In this document: positions 1-13,848 of the stretch, piece by piece | How the letters are laid out: every line of letters starts with the position of its first letter | How positions within the stretch are numbered: position 1 is the stretch's first letter | Assembly (NCBI RefSeq): GCF_023343835.1 | Contig: NC_064437.1 | Span: 11,249,001 to 11,313,000 of the forward strand | Direction of reading: 5' to 3' | DNA: 64,000 bases | From: Lagopus muta | Lineage: Eukaryota > Chordata > Aves > Galliformes > Phasianidae | Program-made: the position numbers and the translations under genes | Notes under the pieces: model-generated | What the model was told of the DNA's origin: nothing | Seen by the model: the letters and a program-made list of their open reading frames with translations, nothing else | The model's database searches: none

Positions 1-384
1 TAGTAATGACTTCGCTGTTTAAAGTGAGATGCTAATGAAGGATGAAGCAGAGGGCATACAAAAGTATCACAGTGTTATTTAAAACTTTTTGGTGTCAAGA
101 AACAGTAATACAGAAGAGTGTGCTTTGTTACAAATTCATATGGCTGAATTAGGAAACCGAGAGAAGACCCAGAATTTTAATTAACCATTTTAATTTCAGT
201 ACACTTTCTAAACTTATTCACTGCCTTTTCCACTGCTTTCTCAAGTGCCTTTGTCACCTCAGTTATTGAGGAACCAGCTTCAAGCAGACTTTGTAAATAT
301 CCTTGCAGTATCTTCTCATGATTGCTTTTCTTTTATCAGCAGATGTCTAAATAGATGTTGTAGACCAGTCTTACACAGGGATAC

Positions 385-405
385 ATTTATTTATTTATTT
401 ATTTA
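385..405. repeat. (ATTT)n microsatellite
   Basis: Five uninterrupted ATTT units. Confidence 0.9.
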
Positions 406-1847
406 GCAATACTGACTGCTTTTCTCTGGTAGCACAATCCTTGTGTGACTGAGGCTGATGGAGCATTATAGACATTTCTATTGGGTTCTAACAGGCAGGG
501 TTGGCTCTTTTTCTGACCTACGTGGTTTTCTATAATTCTCCTTTAAGAACACATAACAAAGGCTGACAGTATTTTACAACTTCTTTCCAGTGCTAACCTA
601 CTTAGTTTCTGTGATATCAAGTGACCATAAGTTACCTTGTTAATTCCAGGTCAAGTGACTCTAAAGAGAGTCTGAATACATCAAGGGGAAATGTGACCTT
701 GTACTACCTTTTTTCTATACCTGTTAGTCTATTTTGTTTTCTGAGTTTTTGCTGAAGGTAATCTGTTGTGCTTTCAGCTCTGTACTGTTAAAGAAGAATT
801 ACAAACTCCTAAGCATTCTACCCTTCCCATTATTGAGGTCTCCACCCAACTTTTATTGTGTTGTCAAAATTGTCCTTTTTAAATGAAAGCGAAGCAAAAG
901 AAAATAACTTTGAATTACTCAGTAATCAAAAAATATATATTTTAAACTTCCTAAACAATTTGAAGTGGAAGACATACGTACATAAATTGATAATATTATA
1001 CATAAAGTAATAAAATTCCTTGTATGATAAACTTCCAGCAACATGTTTAATTTTTTTGTTGTGTCCACTAATTGCTAAAATGTAAATAGCCTGTTTATAT
1101 TCTTTTTTTTTCTTTCTTTTTTTTTTTTTAATATTAGACTATATTTCCACTAAATTCCTTTTTTTTCTTCATTACTTACATGATGTACCATAGTGTGCAT
1201 GTTTGCATTTTATATATCTGATATCCATTGAGACCCTGAAAGGCATCACAGGTGCTATACCAACAACCTTTTAAACAGTCAGTGGTAATTTATTTCTGAG
1301 TGAATCTTGTAGATTACGGGGTGAATGCAAAAAGGGCTGAAACTGCTTTTATGGTTTAAATAATGCAAACAATATTCAGCGTTGACAGACGGAATAGAGT
1401 ACTCAGGACTTGGTAATAAGGAACAAGAGATAAGAGAACATTGAGTGTAGAGGGTATAACTCTGTAACGGACACAGTGTTTAGAAGACCAGTAATATAAC
1501 AAACTAATTATGTTTCAGTACAAACAGTGCCTGAATGGGAGTTGTGGTCTGAGCCAAGCTCTTGGTACACGTGGCTCATGCAGCCCGATTTATATCACGC
1601 TTTCCTGGTGAGTAATTGAGCACCCTACTGCAGAGCTGTTTAGCTCTCTGATCATTTCCATGCACAGTTGTCATACATGCACCATCTGAGAAACCACATA
1701 TTTCGTACAGAGATGTTAATAATGAGGCATTTTTGCACATACTTACGTGCAATTAATAATCCAGTGGCAGCCAATATGAAGTGAGGCTGCATACAAATCA
1801 CTTGCGTTTTCAACATTTTTGAAGTTCTAGATTTTGTTTTTGTCAAA

Positions 1848-1871
1848 GATCTATATTACAAAATATAGATC
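1848..1871. repeat. 10-bp inverted repeat, 4-base loop
   Basis: GATCTATATT and AATATAGATC flank ACAA. Confidence 0.88.
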
Positions 1872-2266
1872 AAAGTAAAATTAAAATTTTAGATCAACAT
1901 AAACCATTAAAACATTGTAGTCTCTCAAGATACTTCAGGTGTTTCATGTGGCTGGAAATTTACCTTTCTTGTCAAACATGGGTATATTATCACAAGTTAA
2001 CATTAATACCTTGTCTTTCCTTGCCCTGAGAAAATTTTCATGGGTAATCTTCACAATAAATCTTCACTAGAAAATTCACCTCTTATCAGTAAGATATGCT
2101 GACAGTCAAAACTACAAGATTATCTGGATTTTTAACCAATATCTTATTACATTAGTTTTCCCTGTCTCTGCCTTGAGACAGGGAAGTTCATTTATACCTG
2201 CAGCAGAATTTTTCCCCTTTTTTATGCATTTATCAGGTAATTTTTAAAATTGTTTTTTCTATTTTT

Positions 2267-2286
2267 AAATAATTTTAAAATTATTT
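2267..2286. repeat. Perfect 20-bp AT palindrome
   Basis: AAATAATTTTAAAATTATTT is its own reverse complement. Confidence 0.88.
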
Positions 2287-3708
2287 GTTTGTTTATTTAT
2301 TCATTTATTTTGGATGGATGGAGATTTGCAGAGGTTTTGTTGTCTACTAGTGATAGGGAAAGAAGGTAATAACTGATTTAGTTGGAATCATTGGAGAATA
2401 TGCAGCCTAGTCCTCATTTACACACATTTCCTGTCACCATACTAACTTGTTCCATTTTCCCTAATTCCTGGATACCCTTTGGAATAACATGGAGATGATT
2501 GCATCTTAAGTAAAAAGATCTTAAGTAAAGAGATCATATACAATTTTCTACTGTGTTTTGTGATGAAGTTACTATATTCACATTGATCAGTGAATGGAAG
2601 AAACTGTGTAATGTAACTGCATTCTTGAGAAATCTCTATTTCTCATGTCCTTGCCTAATAGCTTGTTACAGAAGCATTGTTCATAGCCAGTTATCCCTGT
2701 GTTGCCTTTAGGACCAATAGATGGTGTGACAGTAGCTCCAGGTGACAGCACAATTTTTGTGCCAATGTAATTAAATACAGACAGAAGCAGTTGTTAAAAA
2801 CAAATAAATCCTACAACCAGGGCCCTGTGCTCCTCTCTGTGAGAGAAATTGAACAATGACACATTGCAACTTTGCCAGTGCAGTGCTGTTACAAATTACT
2901 GTTATTGCTCCACAGGCATCTCAGTGCTCCTCCAGCTGTGAGTTTTCTGGGTGCCCTTTTAAAGCTCTTAACCTCTGAATTTTAGGTATCTGTAATTAAA
3001 GCATGTGAGAATGAGAACCATTCTACATGCAAGTAAACTAAGGAAAAACTTCCCAGGATTCCTTCTTTTGTTGTTGAAATTTTGGTTTTACCAAATGGTT
3101 CTTTGACTTCAAGGCTTAAAAATCTGAGTGAATACTTACTAATTTATCTTGTATTTTCTGTGTGAGGAATCATTTGCATATAGAGCACTTCCAAAGGCCT
3201 CATATTTGTGGATTGTCAGTGTCTTTTCTGAGGACTGTATGACTTAGGTCCAATTTTTTTGACTGTCTTCCAAACATTTTAATGTTTATGAGTTTTTTTT
3301 TGTTTGTTTGTTTTTTTAGTGGGTAATCTGTTGACATATAAGAACATAACACCTACTCATAGATTTCCGTTAAACTCAGCAGGACTGAACAGTTCTGGGG
3401 AAAAAAACAACAACCAACCATAAATATCCAAGTAGAGCACTCCAAAATTCGTATACCCCCAAGTGAGTGAGCTACTGAAGGCTGGTGAGATTATCGTGTT
3501 TTAGACTCCCTAGAAGCACAAATACTGCCTGTCCTTTTGTTCTTTGGGTCTGTTTTTTTGCAGATACTTAACACATCTTTTAAAAGCATCTTTGAGGCAA
3601 ACATCTTAACTGACCTGAAAGCTGAGAAGCTTAAATCCAACAAATACAGATTAATAACAAATTTAGAAAATCTCATGAAATAGGTATTTGTTGATATGCT
3701 CTGTTTTT

Positions 3709-3736
3709 TTTTGTTTGTTTGTTTGTTTGTTTTTTA
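3709..3736. repeat. (GTTT)n microsatellite in a T-rich stretch
   Basis: GTTT units preceded and followed by T runs. Confidence 0.85.
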
Positions 3737-4854
3737 AGCAAATAAAATGCTCTCTACATGGTTTTCATTGTTAATGTAGGAGGAATCATTGCCAAAGGAA
3801 ATGTGAGGACTTGTTTAGAAAAAAAAAAAACAGCTCTCCAACTAATTTTATGAATGACTAAGTGTGTAAATGAGGTGAAAGGTAAATGGACTGGGAATCA
3901 TGACCAAAAACTCAGCTTTATTTAAAATACATGTGAATGATACGTATAAAAGCAATAGACAGTGGCAACTGACTTTGACAGTACGAAAATGCTGATAACA
4001 TGGCAGCACTTGGAGCTACATTAACAGCAAATCCCCCAGCTCTTGCTTTCTGCTTATCTCCTAGGCTCAGCTCTCAGCTCTGCACAGTCACTGCCTTCTT
4101 CCAATGTCTCATGCAATGGTAGAAGAAAGGCAATTTTCTCCAAGTGCCAGAGTGACAGCAGCAGAAGTAAAGGAAAAAGCTGCTGTTAACAACAATGACA
4201 TCTAATAACCATATGACATGATCTAGAGCTTGGGCTGTACTGCTCTGCCTGCCAACATAAAGATTTTAAACTCTGCTTGGCACCCAGATGCTAACAGTGA
4301 CGGGTGATAAATAAATAACATTGTTTTGTTCACAATGACAATGACTCAGGATGCTCAAGAGACAAGAAATGATTCATATGTGGCCTTCAGACCTCATCAG
4401 CTGTAAGCTATTTTGCTTGCCCTCAGGAATTCAGTAACTGGGGCAGGGGAACAGACAGTGATTAGCATGTTAGTGCTGTGCTTGTCTACTCTATGTTAAT
4501 TTACAATTGTTCTGTGTTCATGTCAGTTGATACTTATTCCCCAGGTGGTTGCAGTGAGGATACTGTGAGAAGCTGTGTGCACTAGGATGTGTGCTGGAGG
4601 AATGAATTCTTCTATCACTTCACGAGATAGCAGAAGTAAGCAACACAAGGCAAAGCAAATGAACTGTCATCTGATTTCTTCTCTTCTTCTCTGCTACAGT
4701 TGATTTTCTGAACAAATATAATCGTGGTCTTTCTTAGTTTTGCATCTCACGCTTGAGTTACCTTTAGATAATGTTGCACTACACATACAATTTCTTTTTT
4801 TTTTCCCCCCCCTTGCAGGGTCCAAAACTACTTTTGTTGTAAGAAAAGAGAAAA

Positions 4855-4877
4855 AATAATAATAATAATAATAATAA
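4855..4877. repeat. (AAT)n microsatellite
   Basis: Seven AAT units flanked by A runs, about 40 bases upstream of a CR1 fragment. Confidence 0.9.
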
Positions 4878-4914
4878 AAAATGTAGCACAGTCTAAAGTT
4901 TTCATTTCCTTTTA

Positions 4915-5031
4915 GTTGGTCTGGGGACATTGTTTAGTGGCATGTTGGGATTGGGTTAATGGTTGGACTTGATGATCCTAGAGGATTTTTCGACTTTTCC
5001 AACCTTAATGATTCTGTGACTCTGCAATTCT
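4915..5031 (+). mobile_element. CR1 LINE 3'-end fragment
   Basis: The stretch follows the avian CR1 tail in order: GGACATTGTTTAGTGG, GGTTAATGGTTGGACTTGATGATC, TTTTCCAACCTTAATGATTCTGTGA. It is 5'-truncated, as nearly all CR1 copies are, and has mutated octamers at the end. An (AAT)n run lies just upstream. Confidence 0.85.
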
Positions 5032-5995
5032 ATTATACTTCCTCACGGCCATATGTAGAAAGAGCTTCATTTACTTTTGCATGCTCTTCTTTTTGGGTAT
5101 GGGTAGTGCTTGATGCTCTTAAGTTGCTCAGTTGCTCCCTTTTTTTTTTTTATTGTTCAATTTTATTCCACAAGAATACAAAGTTAATGAAATTCTTCAG
5201 ATCTGTCACAGATATTATGTGAAAGTGTTACAGTTTGGGGGCCAGAGGCAGAGATTGAAAAATGACTTGTATAGTAAAAAAAACTTACACAACTGGTTGT
5301 TCTGCCTTTTCCTTATCAGAGAGGAATAGAGGGTAAGGTTCTATGAAGTATAAGAAAACTTTTACACAGCCACGTTGCATTGTTTAAAGTCTCATATTTT
5401 TCTTCTTTTATTGCAACTTGACAACTGTAATTAGAAGCAAATGTCTAATTTAAAAGGGCCAATTCAGGGATACAGTTTCTGCCTGGTACTATTGTCTGTT
5501 CTGCAGAAACCTACACAACCACGAACTTCCAGCTTCAGCCTTGTGCAATGTGGGATCCAGATGGATGTTTTTGCTGAGTCTGGGATTTCGTATACAAATG
5601 CTTTGACCCCCTCCAAAATTTTTTTTTTCCAAATGCAGTTAATAAATCACTACTAATATATTTTAATATCACATGCATTTTAATGTTATATATATTCAAT
5701 AGGTACTCTAAACGTGAAGATGCTAGATATTTTTGTTAGTCTTTTAATTTCTTTTCTGTTTCTTGGAGTTTTGACTATGCTGGCTGAATGACTTCTTTTC
5801 AGATGGATGTTTTCCATATTTCCTAATGAAGAGGGCCTCCTTCTGCTTCACAGGCTTCATTTGCACATTACAACAAAACAGTGCAGGAGGATTACATTTG
5901 TTAAACAAAATGAAAACAGATATTCTTTTCAAACACTAATGGGATTTTTACCTAGGTTTATCACAGGAGATTTTCACCAATGTCAGTTTAGAAGC

Positions 5996-6320
5996 TCAGT
6001 AAATCTCCCTGGAATTTGGGCAATATAATAACGCTTTGCACTTTTTACTGCCTTCCAGTTCAACTGCTTTACCACCATCAGCTAAAACATCTTCACAGTA
6101 TCCTTCATAGGGAGTATAAATGTTTACCTCAGATCCAGCACATTGGCTTGGCAAAGTTACCAACATCATACATTCAACCTCCACTTCCAGAGTGCGTTGG
6201 CCAAAAGGTTTGTAAGAAATGTGATCAGCAACTGCCAGCTTCTCTACAAGAAACTGTGTCACTGAGGTCCATGGAAATACAGCAGCTGCCCAGGATGTTG
6301 TGTTAGGAAATGGTGTAATT
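5996..6320 (-). other. Unassigned open stretch, possible exon or retrocopy remnant
   Basis: The minus strand is open for 88 codons from the ATG at 6262 to TGA, and open further upstream to at least about 6330. The overlapping + strand frame (6016-6306) is also open for 96 codons. The minus product has a cysteine-containing, acidic composition (for example VEVECMMLVTLPSQC, YEGYCEDVLADGGKAVELEG) unlike the Phe/Ile/Lys-rich chance frames elsewhere. I do not recognise a family. Chance is still the simplest reading. Confidence 0.2.
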
Positions 6321-8369
6321 CCTGCCCCTACAGGTGAGTATTTTCAGAGAAAGAATATTCAGTTTATTCTTCTACCAACATATCCTGCACTTTGCTGTCT
6401 TTGTTACTTATATCCACAAAACTCAAATGATTGCTAAGATTTATTTTGAGTTGTTTAAATTCATTTAAATCTGACCTTTGTCTTATTTGTCTTCTTTTTC
6501 ATGCTGCAGTTTGGAATAACCATTTTCTTTTTTGCCAATGAAAAAGATTTCAAAAGATTTACTCTTCTCAAGATGTCAGCCAAATTCTGTCAAAAACATA
6601 TATTCTACTTTTATATAATCTACTTTCAGATTGTCATGTAATATCAAGAACTCAGAAATATCATATTTTAAAGTGAAATGCTTTTATCTAAGCTGCTAGA
6701 AAAACCAAATATAAGCATGAGAGAATCAAAAGTTTCAAGAAGAAATTAGGATTAAATTACTCAACGTGAAATCTCCAGAATAATCTGGAAATATGTGATT
6801 TAATATTTCCAAACTGCTTAATAACATTAACAATATTTTCTGTTACTTCACACATTGCTCTGTATAACCCACTGTAATTTCTGTGAGCAGGTATCCAGAA
6901 GATTCTCTACCTTACACAACATAAATAAAATTGAGAATCATTAAACTTCATATATCTGCATTAATGATTACACTAAAATTGAAGCAAAAATGCACCCAGA
7001 TAGGATGCACATGATATAAATTTGAAGAAAGCCACAAATCTAAATAACTTGACTGAGAGCTAAAGACCTGACTCATAATGAGAAGTACTCTTAACAAAGA
7101 AAGTTGTGTCAGAAAGGTTATTTCTAAAAGGTGCTGATAATTTTTTGTTTTTCTCAAATTGCGTTTAGACGAGGAGTTTACTGTTCTGCAAGTGGCATAG
7201 TACAGCAATTTTTTGTTACCTAAAGCAAAACACAGGAGAAACACCGACAGAGGAAATCAAAGACTTATAAGTGGTAAATAGAAGTTAAAAATGAATTATA
7301 TGGGAAATAAATTATATGAAAGATCTTGAAAGTAAAATTACTGGAGATTTAATTGTCAGGAAAAGGGAAAGTATTTAAACAGACAGAAATAGGAATTGAA
7401 GTCACTTTACAAGTCATCTGGGTAATGGTTAATCTGAATTAACACATGATGACTTTGGAATAGATATTTTAAAGCATATGGACATTTACTTTTGTCATTA
7501 ATTCTCTTCTGCTTGCATTTGTGATGAGACTGACTCACTCTGCTTATTGAAAATTTAGGGTTTTTTTTTCCCGCTACTGTTAACTAATGATATTTGTATG
7601 GTATGTCCACATTGCTGCTTGAAAAATACACCCAAGTGTCTACTGTAGTTATCCCAACAGCCCCTTCAATTGGTAAATATTTTAATTAAATGTGGTGGCT
7701 TCTGTAGATTGAGTAGATTGAGGGAGCCTAATGCAATGTTGATGTTTGATTTTTGTCATCAGACAAATAGGACAAGGGGTTCTTGATATAAAGCAGAGAC
7801 TGACTGAGGTCTTCTGCTTCACAGCTACAAATACCACTCTTGCCAAGTGCCTTTCATTTCCTAGAACGATCACTTCATTTGCGATTTTGAGCTTACTGTT
7901 GTGATACAGGATTTTATTGTGTGTTCTGTGATCAGTCTCCTGCACCTCTACTGATGAACTCCTCAGTGCAAAGTTCTACTTGGGGAATTTGTGCCTATAT
8001 AGTGAGATCTAGTGCCACAGAAGTGTACACAGATTTACAGTTATCAAAATTGCTATATAGCTACGTGTTCAGTAAGCTTCTGTGTGTCTTTTCAACAAAC
8101 ATTTTTGCGATACATATTTTTTCTTGCATCTAACTTATGATTATTAGGTGTGCGAACTTTGTGATTCGAGTCATGCTGTTTTCAACATTAGATTTCATTA
8201 TGCAGTGTTGAAGACATTCATAAGTCTTCGAGATATTGTACGCTCTCTTAACTGATTGCTTGCTGTAAATACTGAAATCTGACAGGAAAATCTTCTGGTA
8301 AAAAGGTATAGTCTGTATACTTAGACTTGATCCTGCCCAGTGATCTCTGTAAATAAAGGCAGATCTTTC

Positions 8370-8442
8370 AAAAACAAAACAAAACAAAAAGCAACAACAA
8401 AAAACCACAAAAAAACCCAAAGCAAACAAACAAACAACAACA
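8370..8442. repeat. A-rich simple sequence
   Basis: Runs of AAAAC, CAACAA and CAAA units; an old poly(A) tail of a retroelement is possible but no element body is recognised beside it. Confidence 0.75.
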
Positions 8443-9010
8443 AAATCCCAGCTTTGTTGGTTTTCCAGCTTTTTCAGATTTAGAGAAGGAGGTTAGCAAT
8501 GAATTAGATATACAACTGTTAATTTTTGGGAATGCATGGGAATCTTCTTGGTTTGGTAATAGTTCCTAGTGTGTGACTTCTTAATTTGAATTAATTTGTA
8601 TTTCATTTTCTGTTGATCTGCACTTGTTCATTTACAGAGTTGCTTGGTGCACCATGTCTGCACAGTTTGTGCTGGCTTTGAACTCCATTTGCACTTTGAT
8701 AGTCCACAACACCAACTTGATGTATCATGACACTGTATTTAGTTAGGAAAATATTGTGTATATTTGAAAATGAACGACAAAGGGTGGATGTCTTTTTTAT
8801 TCTACCTTTAGGGAAAGTGATGAAGAAATGGCTGTATCTCAGAGGAAATGAGTGAAGTTTTGCAGAAAATGACTGGAGAAAGGTCAGATTTGTGAGTATT
8901 GTATATTGTGAAATGTATATTGTGAAACTAATGAAAAACTTGTGAAATTGGTTTTTACCAATAGAAGAAAAGCAGAATCTAGCCCATAGGGAGAAGCAAT
9001 GAGTGTGGAA

Positions 9011-9579
9011 TCAGAACCATACAATGGTTTTATTTACATAAAGACTTAGTAAAACAAGCTGTGTTATTTTAGCTGAGCCTGACCGATTTACTATCCAAAC
9101 ACAATAGTCAATGATACATAACTGGCATCTGATCACTACCACAGAAGTGGAATTCTGTTGAGCAATGCTCCACGTTAGGAGATTTTCCTCTCCCAGTGTA
9201 CTGCCAGTGAAGCCTGCTACACATTGTTGAGAGTACACACGAGAGTAGTAGCCCCAAATATGCTTTTGGAAGCCAAGGGATAATCCCATGTTGTAATAGT
9301 AAAATCTTTGTGTTTATGACTGTTAGTACTGTGCTCCAGAGGCTTCTGCAATCTTTAGTCTCAGTTAGATTAAGAACATGAAGCAGCCAAATCTTAGGCA
9401 GCTTGGGGTTGCTCACAGACTTTGGATTGTTGTAGTGCAGGATGCTCATGCACAACCTTTCTTTCTCTTCTACACCCAAAACACTGACAACCCCAAGGAG
9501 CCCAGTTCTGACAGCAGCACTGCAGTTCTGCAGCATTGTTGCCAAAGAGTACAGATGATCTTGCTTTTCTCAGAAGCAA
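9011..9579 (-). other. Unassigned minus-strand block with poly(A)-like signal
   Basis: Three overlapping minus-strand frames (9394-9579, 9108-9545 and 9011-9289) are open across a block somewhat richer in GC than its flanks. On the minus strand it ends near GTAAATAAAACC (about 9038), which includes an AATAAA hexamer. This fits a decayed retrocopy, an old mobile-element fragment or a noncoding transcript's last exon. No protein family is recognised. Confidence 0.2.
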
Positions 9580-11956
9580 GTGGGAACAAACATGATATCT
9601 TAATACGAAATACTTCCCATACAGACAATGTTTTCCATATTCCCTTCTTTGTTTTGCAAGGTTTATTTCTGTTTTGTCATTTCATTTCTTTCCATTTTCT
9701 CTCATAGTCCCATATTAATGGCATCCCTTAGATACAGAGTTCACTGTGATTTTGAATTTGTCACCATAGTTTGCTTACAGCATTATATAAAAACCCTCCC
9801 ATGCTATGAAGCTGACACAAGAAACAACTTTGTCTCTGTGGAAGGATTACATGCTGTTCATACTAGCGTTCTCAGAGTTTCATTTCTGGTTTCTTTCTTT
9901 TTTTTTTTTTTTTTCCTGACATAACTGATTTCTAGGCATTGGCAGGCCCTCATCTTTTAAAAGATGTAGAAGCTGAAAGTGGTAGGTATAATTTGCTTCA
10001 TGGCTGAAATTCTGCTCTTTAAAGAACAATACTTCAGCTGAAAATATTTTAAAACAAGAATGTCAGAACTAATTAGTTCACAACAAGGCTATCTTTAGGA
10101 AGCAACTATTCATTCCAGGACATGCTAAGGAAGTGCTGCTAGATGAGACACAGTACTTTTATTCACCATGGAACCAGTGCACAGGGTTAAGTTCTAGGTG
10201 ACAGCCTGTAGTTCTCCCAAGCTCTGATTCTTGCCAATTTTCTATTAGCTGAGACTAGATATATTTCAGTAAGACACAAGACTGATTTTTTTAATACTAC
10301 TAACAATTATAGAATGATTTATGTTTTTTCCCTCTCTTCCCTACATCCTTCCCTTTACAGATGCTTTTATCAACATAATTTGACTGTTGTTTCTTTCAGT
10401 AAGGAAACAAGTGGGTGAGAGGTACACATTTCTGATCTGGATGATATTAATTTGCTTTTCCTCTGCTAGTTTTGGCTGTAAAGGATGTATGAAGTGACTA
10501 TATTTGCAACTGATATCAATATTTTCTTAAGTAAGTAGCTAGGATGCATGTACTAAATAGACATGTATTTTCTAGATGAATCAAAGCTACTTGATGGGTA
10601 GCTGGAGAGTCAATATGGGTAAATTCTTAGTGAAAATATTCTGCATCTTTAGCAGAAAAGAACTTGTACTTGTATTTTGAAATTCTAGTGTAGATATCGT
10701 GAACTAGGGGAATGATCACAGAATCCCACGGGACCACATCTTTTTTGCAATAATTTCTGTTTTTTTTTTATCTCCGCTGCTGCTTATCAAAGGATTGCCA
10801 AAAAATAGGAGGTTCTATTTTGATTTCTCACTGAAATTAGGAAAAAAAGTAGTGTTGTGTACGTCTTCCTGAACGCTTCCTGAAACATCCCAGCTGGCAT
10901 GATAATTTGGGAGATTAACTTGTTCAGCTGTTAGGTTGTTTGTAAACAGTATTTTTTGTATAGACTGTGTTATCGTCTCCCAAATGAAACAGCTGTGGAT
11001 GTATTTACAGTCTGAGAAAGCTGGAGCATTGATGGAAGATTGAGGTTTTAGTAATTACTCTTTAGCTGACGTAGAGGCAAAGCCCATGGGAAGCGTGTGC
11101 TTATTCTCTCTTTCGTCTCTAACCCCACCCACACGTTGCCATTTCACTTGAATGGATCAGTGTGCTCAGCATTTAAAGCTTTCAGTAAATCAGGCCTGTG
11201 AGTGAATGCTTAGTCCCAAACAGTTTAAAGATAGGTTGTTGAATGTTTCATAAAATACAATTGTATTTATGGGAATGTTAAAGTACAAAAATTTTCTAAG
11301 GTGAAGAATGGAATGCAAAAACAAGAATCACAAATAATCTAGTGATGCGTTTTCAATTAAAAAAGTGAAAATCTGTTGTTTGATTTCAAGGTCCTGAGAT
11401 GTTTTCTACGCCATTCCTTTCTATACTTCTTTATACAAATACACTGAACTTGCTCCTGAACTTTTAGTAACTAAGAGAAAATGTTTATGAACTTGTATTC
11501 ATTTAGGTAATTCCTTTTATGACATCAAACTCCTGAATATCTTGAGAATACTTTAGTCCTGTCTTTGTTTTAGAAGACAACCTCTAATTGATTGCAGTTA
11601 TGGTAGATTGGAACCAAAATTTGTGGCGCTTCAATGATTTTTTCTTCTAAGTGTTTAGTGAGCGTTTTTTATTTACTGTTTTATCAGCTATGCTGTGTTA
11701 CAGAAAAGGAAAAATGCTGGAGGAAAAGAAGTAATGAAAACGGTTGTGAGAGGTTGAATATACTTCACTATTATATAAATTTGGCTGCTATCTCAATGCC
11801 TTAGTTGGACTGCCCTTCATTGGACACTAAGATGTGGTAAGCGAAGAGCAAACCACGCTGAAAGAAGACACCTGTCAGAAAAAGCAGAGCTGTGTATTTT
11901 TAAATACCTTTATGTAAGACAATTCCCAGATGGAGATTAGCCTTAAAATAACATTA

Positions 11957-11981
11957 CAAATAAATAAATAAATAAATAAAA
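11957..11981. repeat. (AAAT)n microsatellite
   Basis: Six AAAT units. Confidence 0.9.
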
Positions 11982-13848
11982 TTCCCCAGAGGTGAGGAAC
12001 TGGAAGAGGACCAGGAAGAATGACTAAGGTATGTTTCCTTACCCTTTACTTTGTAAGTTGTTTTAATAGGGAACATGTCATTATTTCTAGTATCCTTATG
12101 AAATGAAATGTGCAATCTTAATACCTGTGTGCTTCAATTTCCTGTTCTTTCAGTTTTCCCAGGGGAATTTACTAGGTTAATAAAATGATTCTTGCGGGCT
12201 TTTCCAAAGCTCCATAGGGGCATTTGATTTCATTTGCTTATGAATTGGCTGCAGTGTGGTGGCATCCCAAGAGTGCCTGAAATTGTGCAATGTACAAATA
12301 TGCACCTGGTGTTGAGTTTTGAATTGTCAGTGCAACCAAGGTGGCAATAAGAAAACAGAAGTACCTCTCTTTGGGGAAAAAACTTAGGAAAATGACCATT
12401 TATTGTGCTTATGATGCAGGAAATCTCCCAAACAACAAAAGTATAAAAAAAACAAGCACTGAGACCAAGAACCTTAACTCCGACCCCCAAACATGTCAAG
12501 TTCAAACACCTCACAAATCAGTGTATAACATCTTCCAAAACAGACAATCCCTTAGGAAAAGGTTTCTCATAATTGGGAATTTCCTTACAGGAGATTGCTC
12601 AACAACTCTTAAGCAATATTTCCATTATGTGGGAAGCAAAATCAAAATCTGGTGATGTTACAGCATGCATTTACTTGCTGCCTGTAACTACATGTCTGTT
12701 CTTAGACTGTTTAATTCTCAGCTCCTTTATAAAGTGAATGTGATTTAGGAACCTAATTCTGGAAACTGATCTTAGTAGTAGTGATCTTAGATCTTAGTAG
12801 TGAAGTAGTGCTCTTACTTTAATAACTTAGCTTGTACAACTCATCAGGACCAGCACCCAATATTCAACCAGTGCAGAAGTACTTGAGATAGCTGAAGGCT
12901 TTCCTGACCATGGACTAGTTCATTCATTTATTCTTAATGATGAAAATTTCATTCACATTTTTGTTTGAATTAGAATTTACATTTTATTGCTCAAGGTTTT
13001 GGGCTGAATGATAGACAATGGGAATAAATAAAATAACTTCAATACTCCTTTGATGTATTTCTGGCCTCAGAAGATTATGTTAGTCCAAAGGAAGGACTAG
13101 GATCTGCTTTTACCTACAATGATTTGGGCCAGAGGTTTGAGAGGAAAGCTATAGGAGAAAAGAGACAAAAATTCTCTGATAGGTGAAATGCCATGGCAGA
13201 TTTGCATGCCTTTTTTTTACAGCTCTCACCTTTTTTGGGCCTTTTGACCAAAAATAATAATGGGTAATTCTAATAAAAAATCTGAACTGCTTCTAAAATT
13301 TATTTTGGAAGCCAGAAAAATAATCTTTTTTCTTATGCCATAAAAAAAAATTAATCTCCTGCTGAGCTCCTAATTCTTTCTTTTCTTTCTCTGCTGTTAC
13401 TTTTTTAAGAAAGTGCTATCTGTGGACGTGAAGATGTATCTTGTCTTATTCACAGCACCACAACCGCACAACCCTTCTCTGAGTTAGTGCAGTGCAGTTA
13501 GCGGCAAGCCAAGCTCAGAAGCCAGGAGAGTTTGACATCAGTGGGTGTTGTCTCAAAAGGAGAGTGTAGCGTGGCTCCAGAAAAGAGACACGAATTCCTC
13601 AAGCTCTTTGTAAAATAAACAAAATGTTGATATTTGTGGTGAGCTGAACATCTGTGTTTCTTTTTGAGAAATAAGCAAACTTTGAAAATTTTCCCCCAGT
13701 TGTATTGAACTCAACAGTTGACAAAACTTGGCCGTCAAAAATACTTCTAAAAGGAGTGACCAATAAAGAGCGGTGTCTTTTATTGAGAGTGTCTTTTACT
13801 GAGAAAATAGATGTACTAACCTTTCTCCTTCTTCGTAGATTTTTTTTT

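Larger units (their letters stand above)
1..4914. other. AT-rich intergenic sequence, no gene seen
   Basis: I find no exon-like open frame or recognisable protein. It contains short microsatellites ((ATTT)n at 385-405, (GTTT)n at 3709-3736, (AAT)n at 4855-4877), T-rich runs near 1100-1131 and two notable palindromes (1848-1871 and 2267-2286). Short open frames here look like chance. Confidence 0.6.

Noticed and set aside
10715..10745. ATCACAGAATCCCACGGGAC as a CR1 fragment
   Set aside because: The match to the reversed CR1 tail is too short and stops after about 12 bases.
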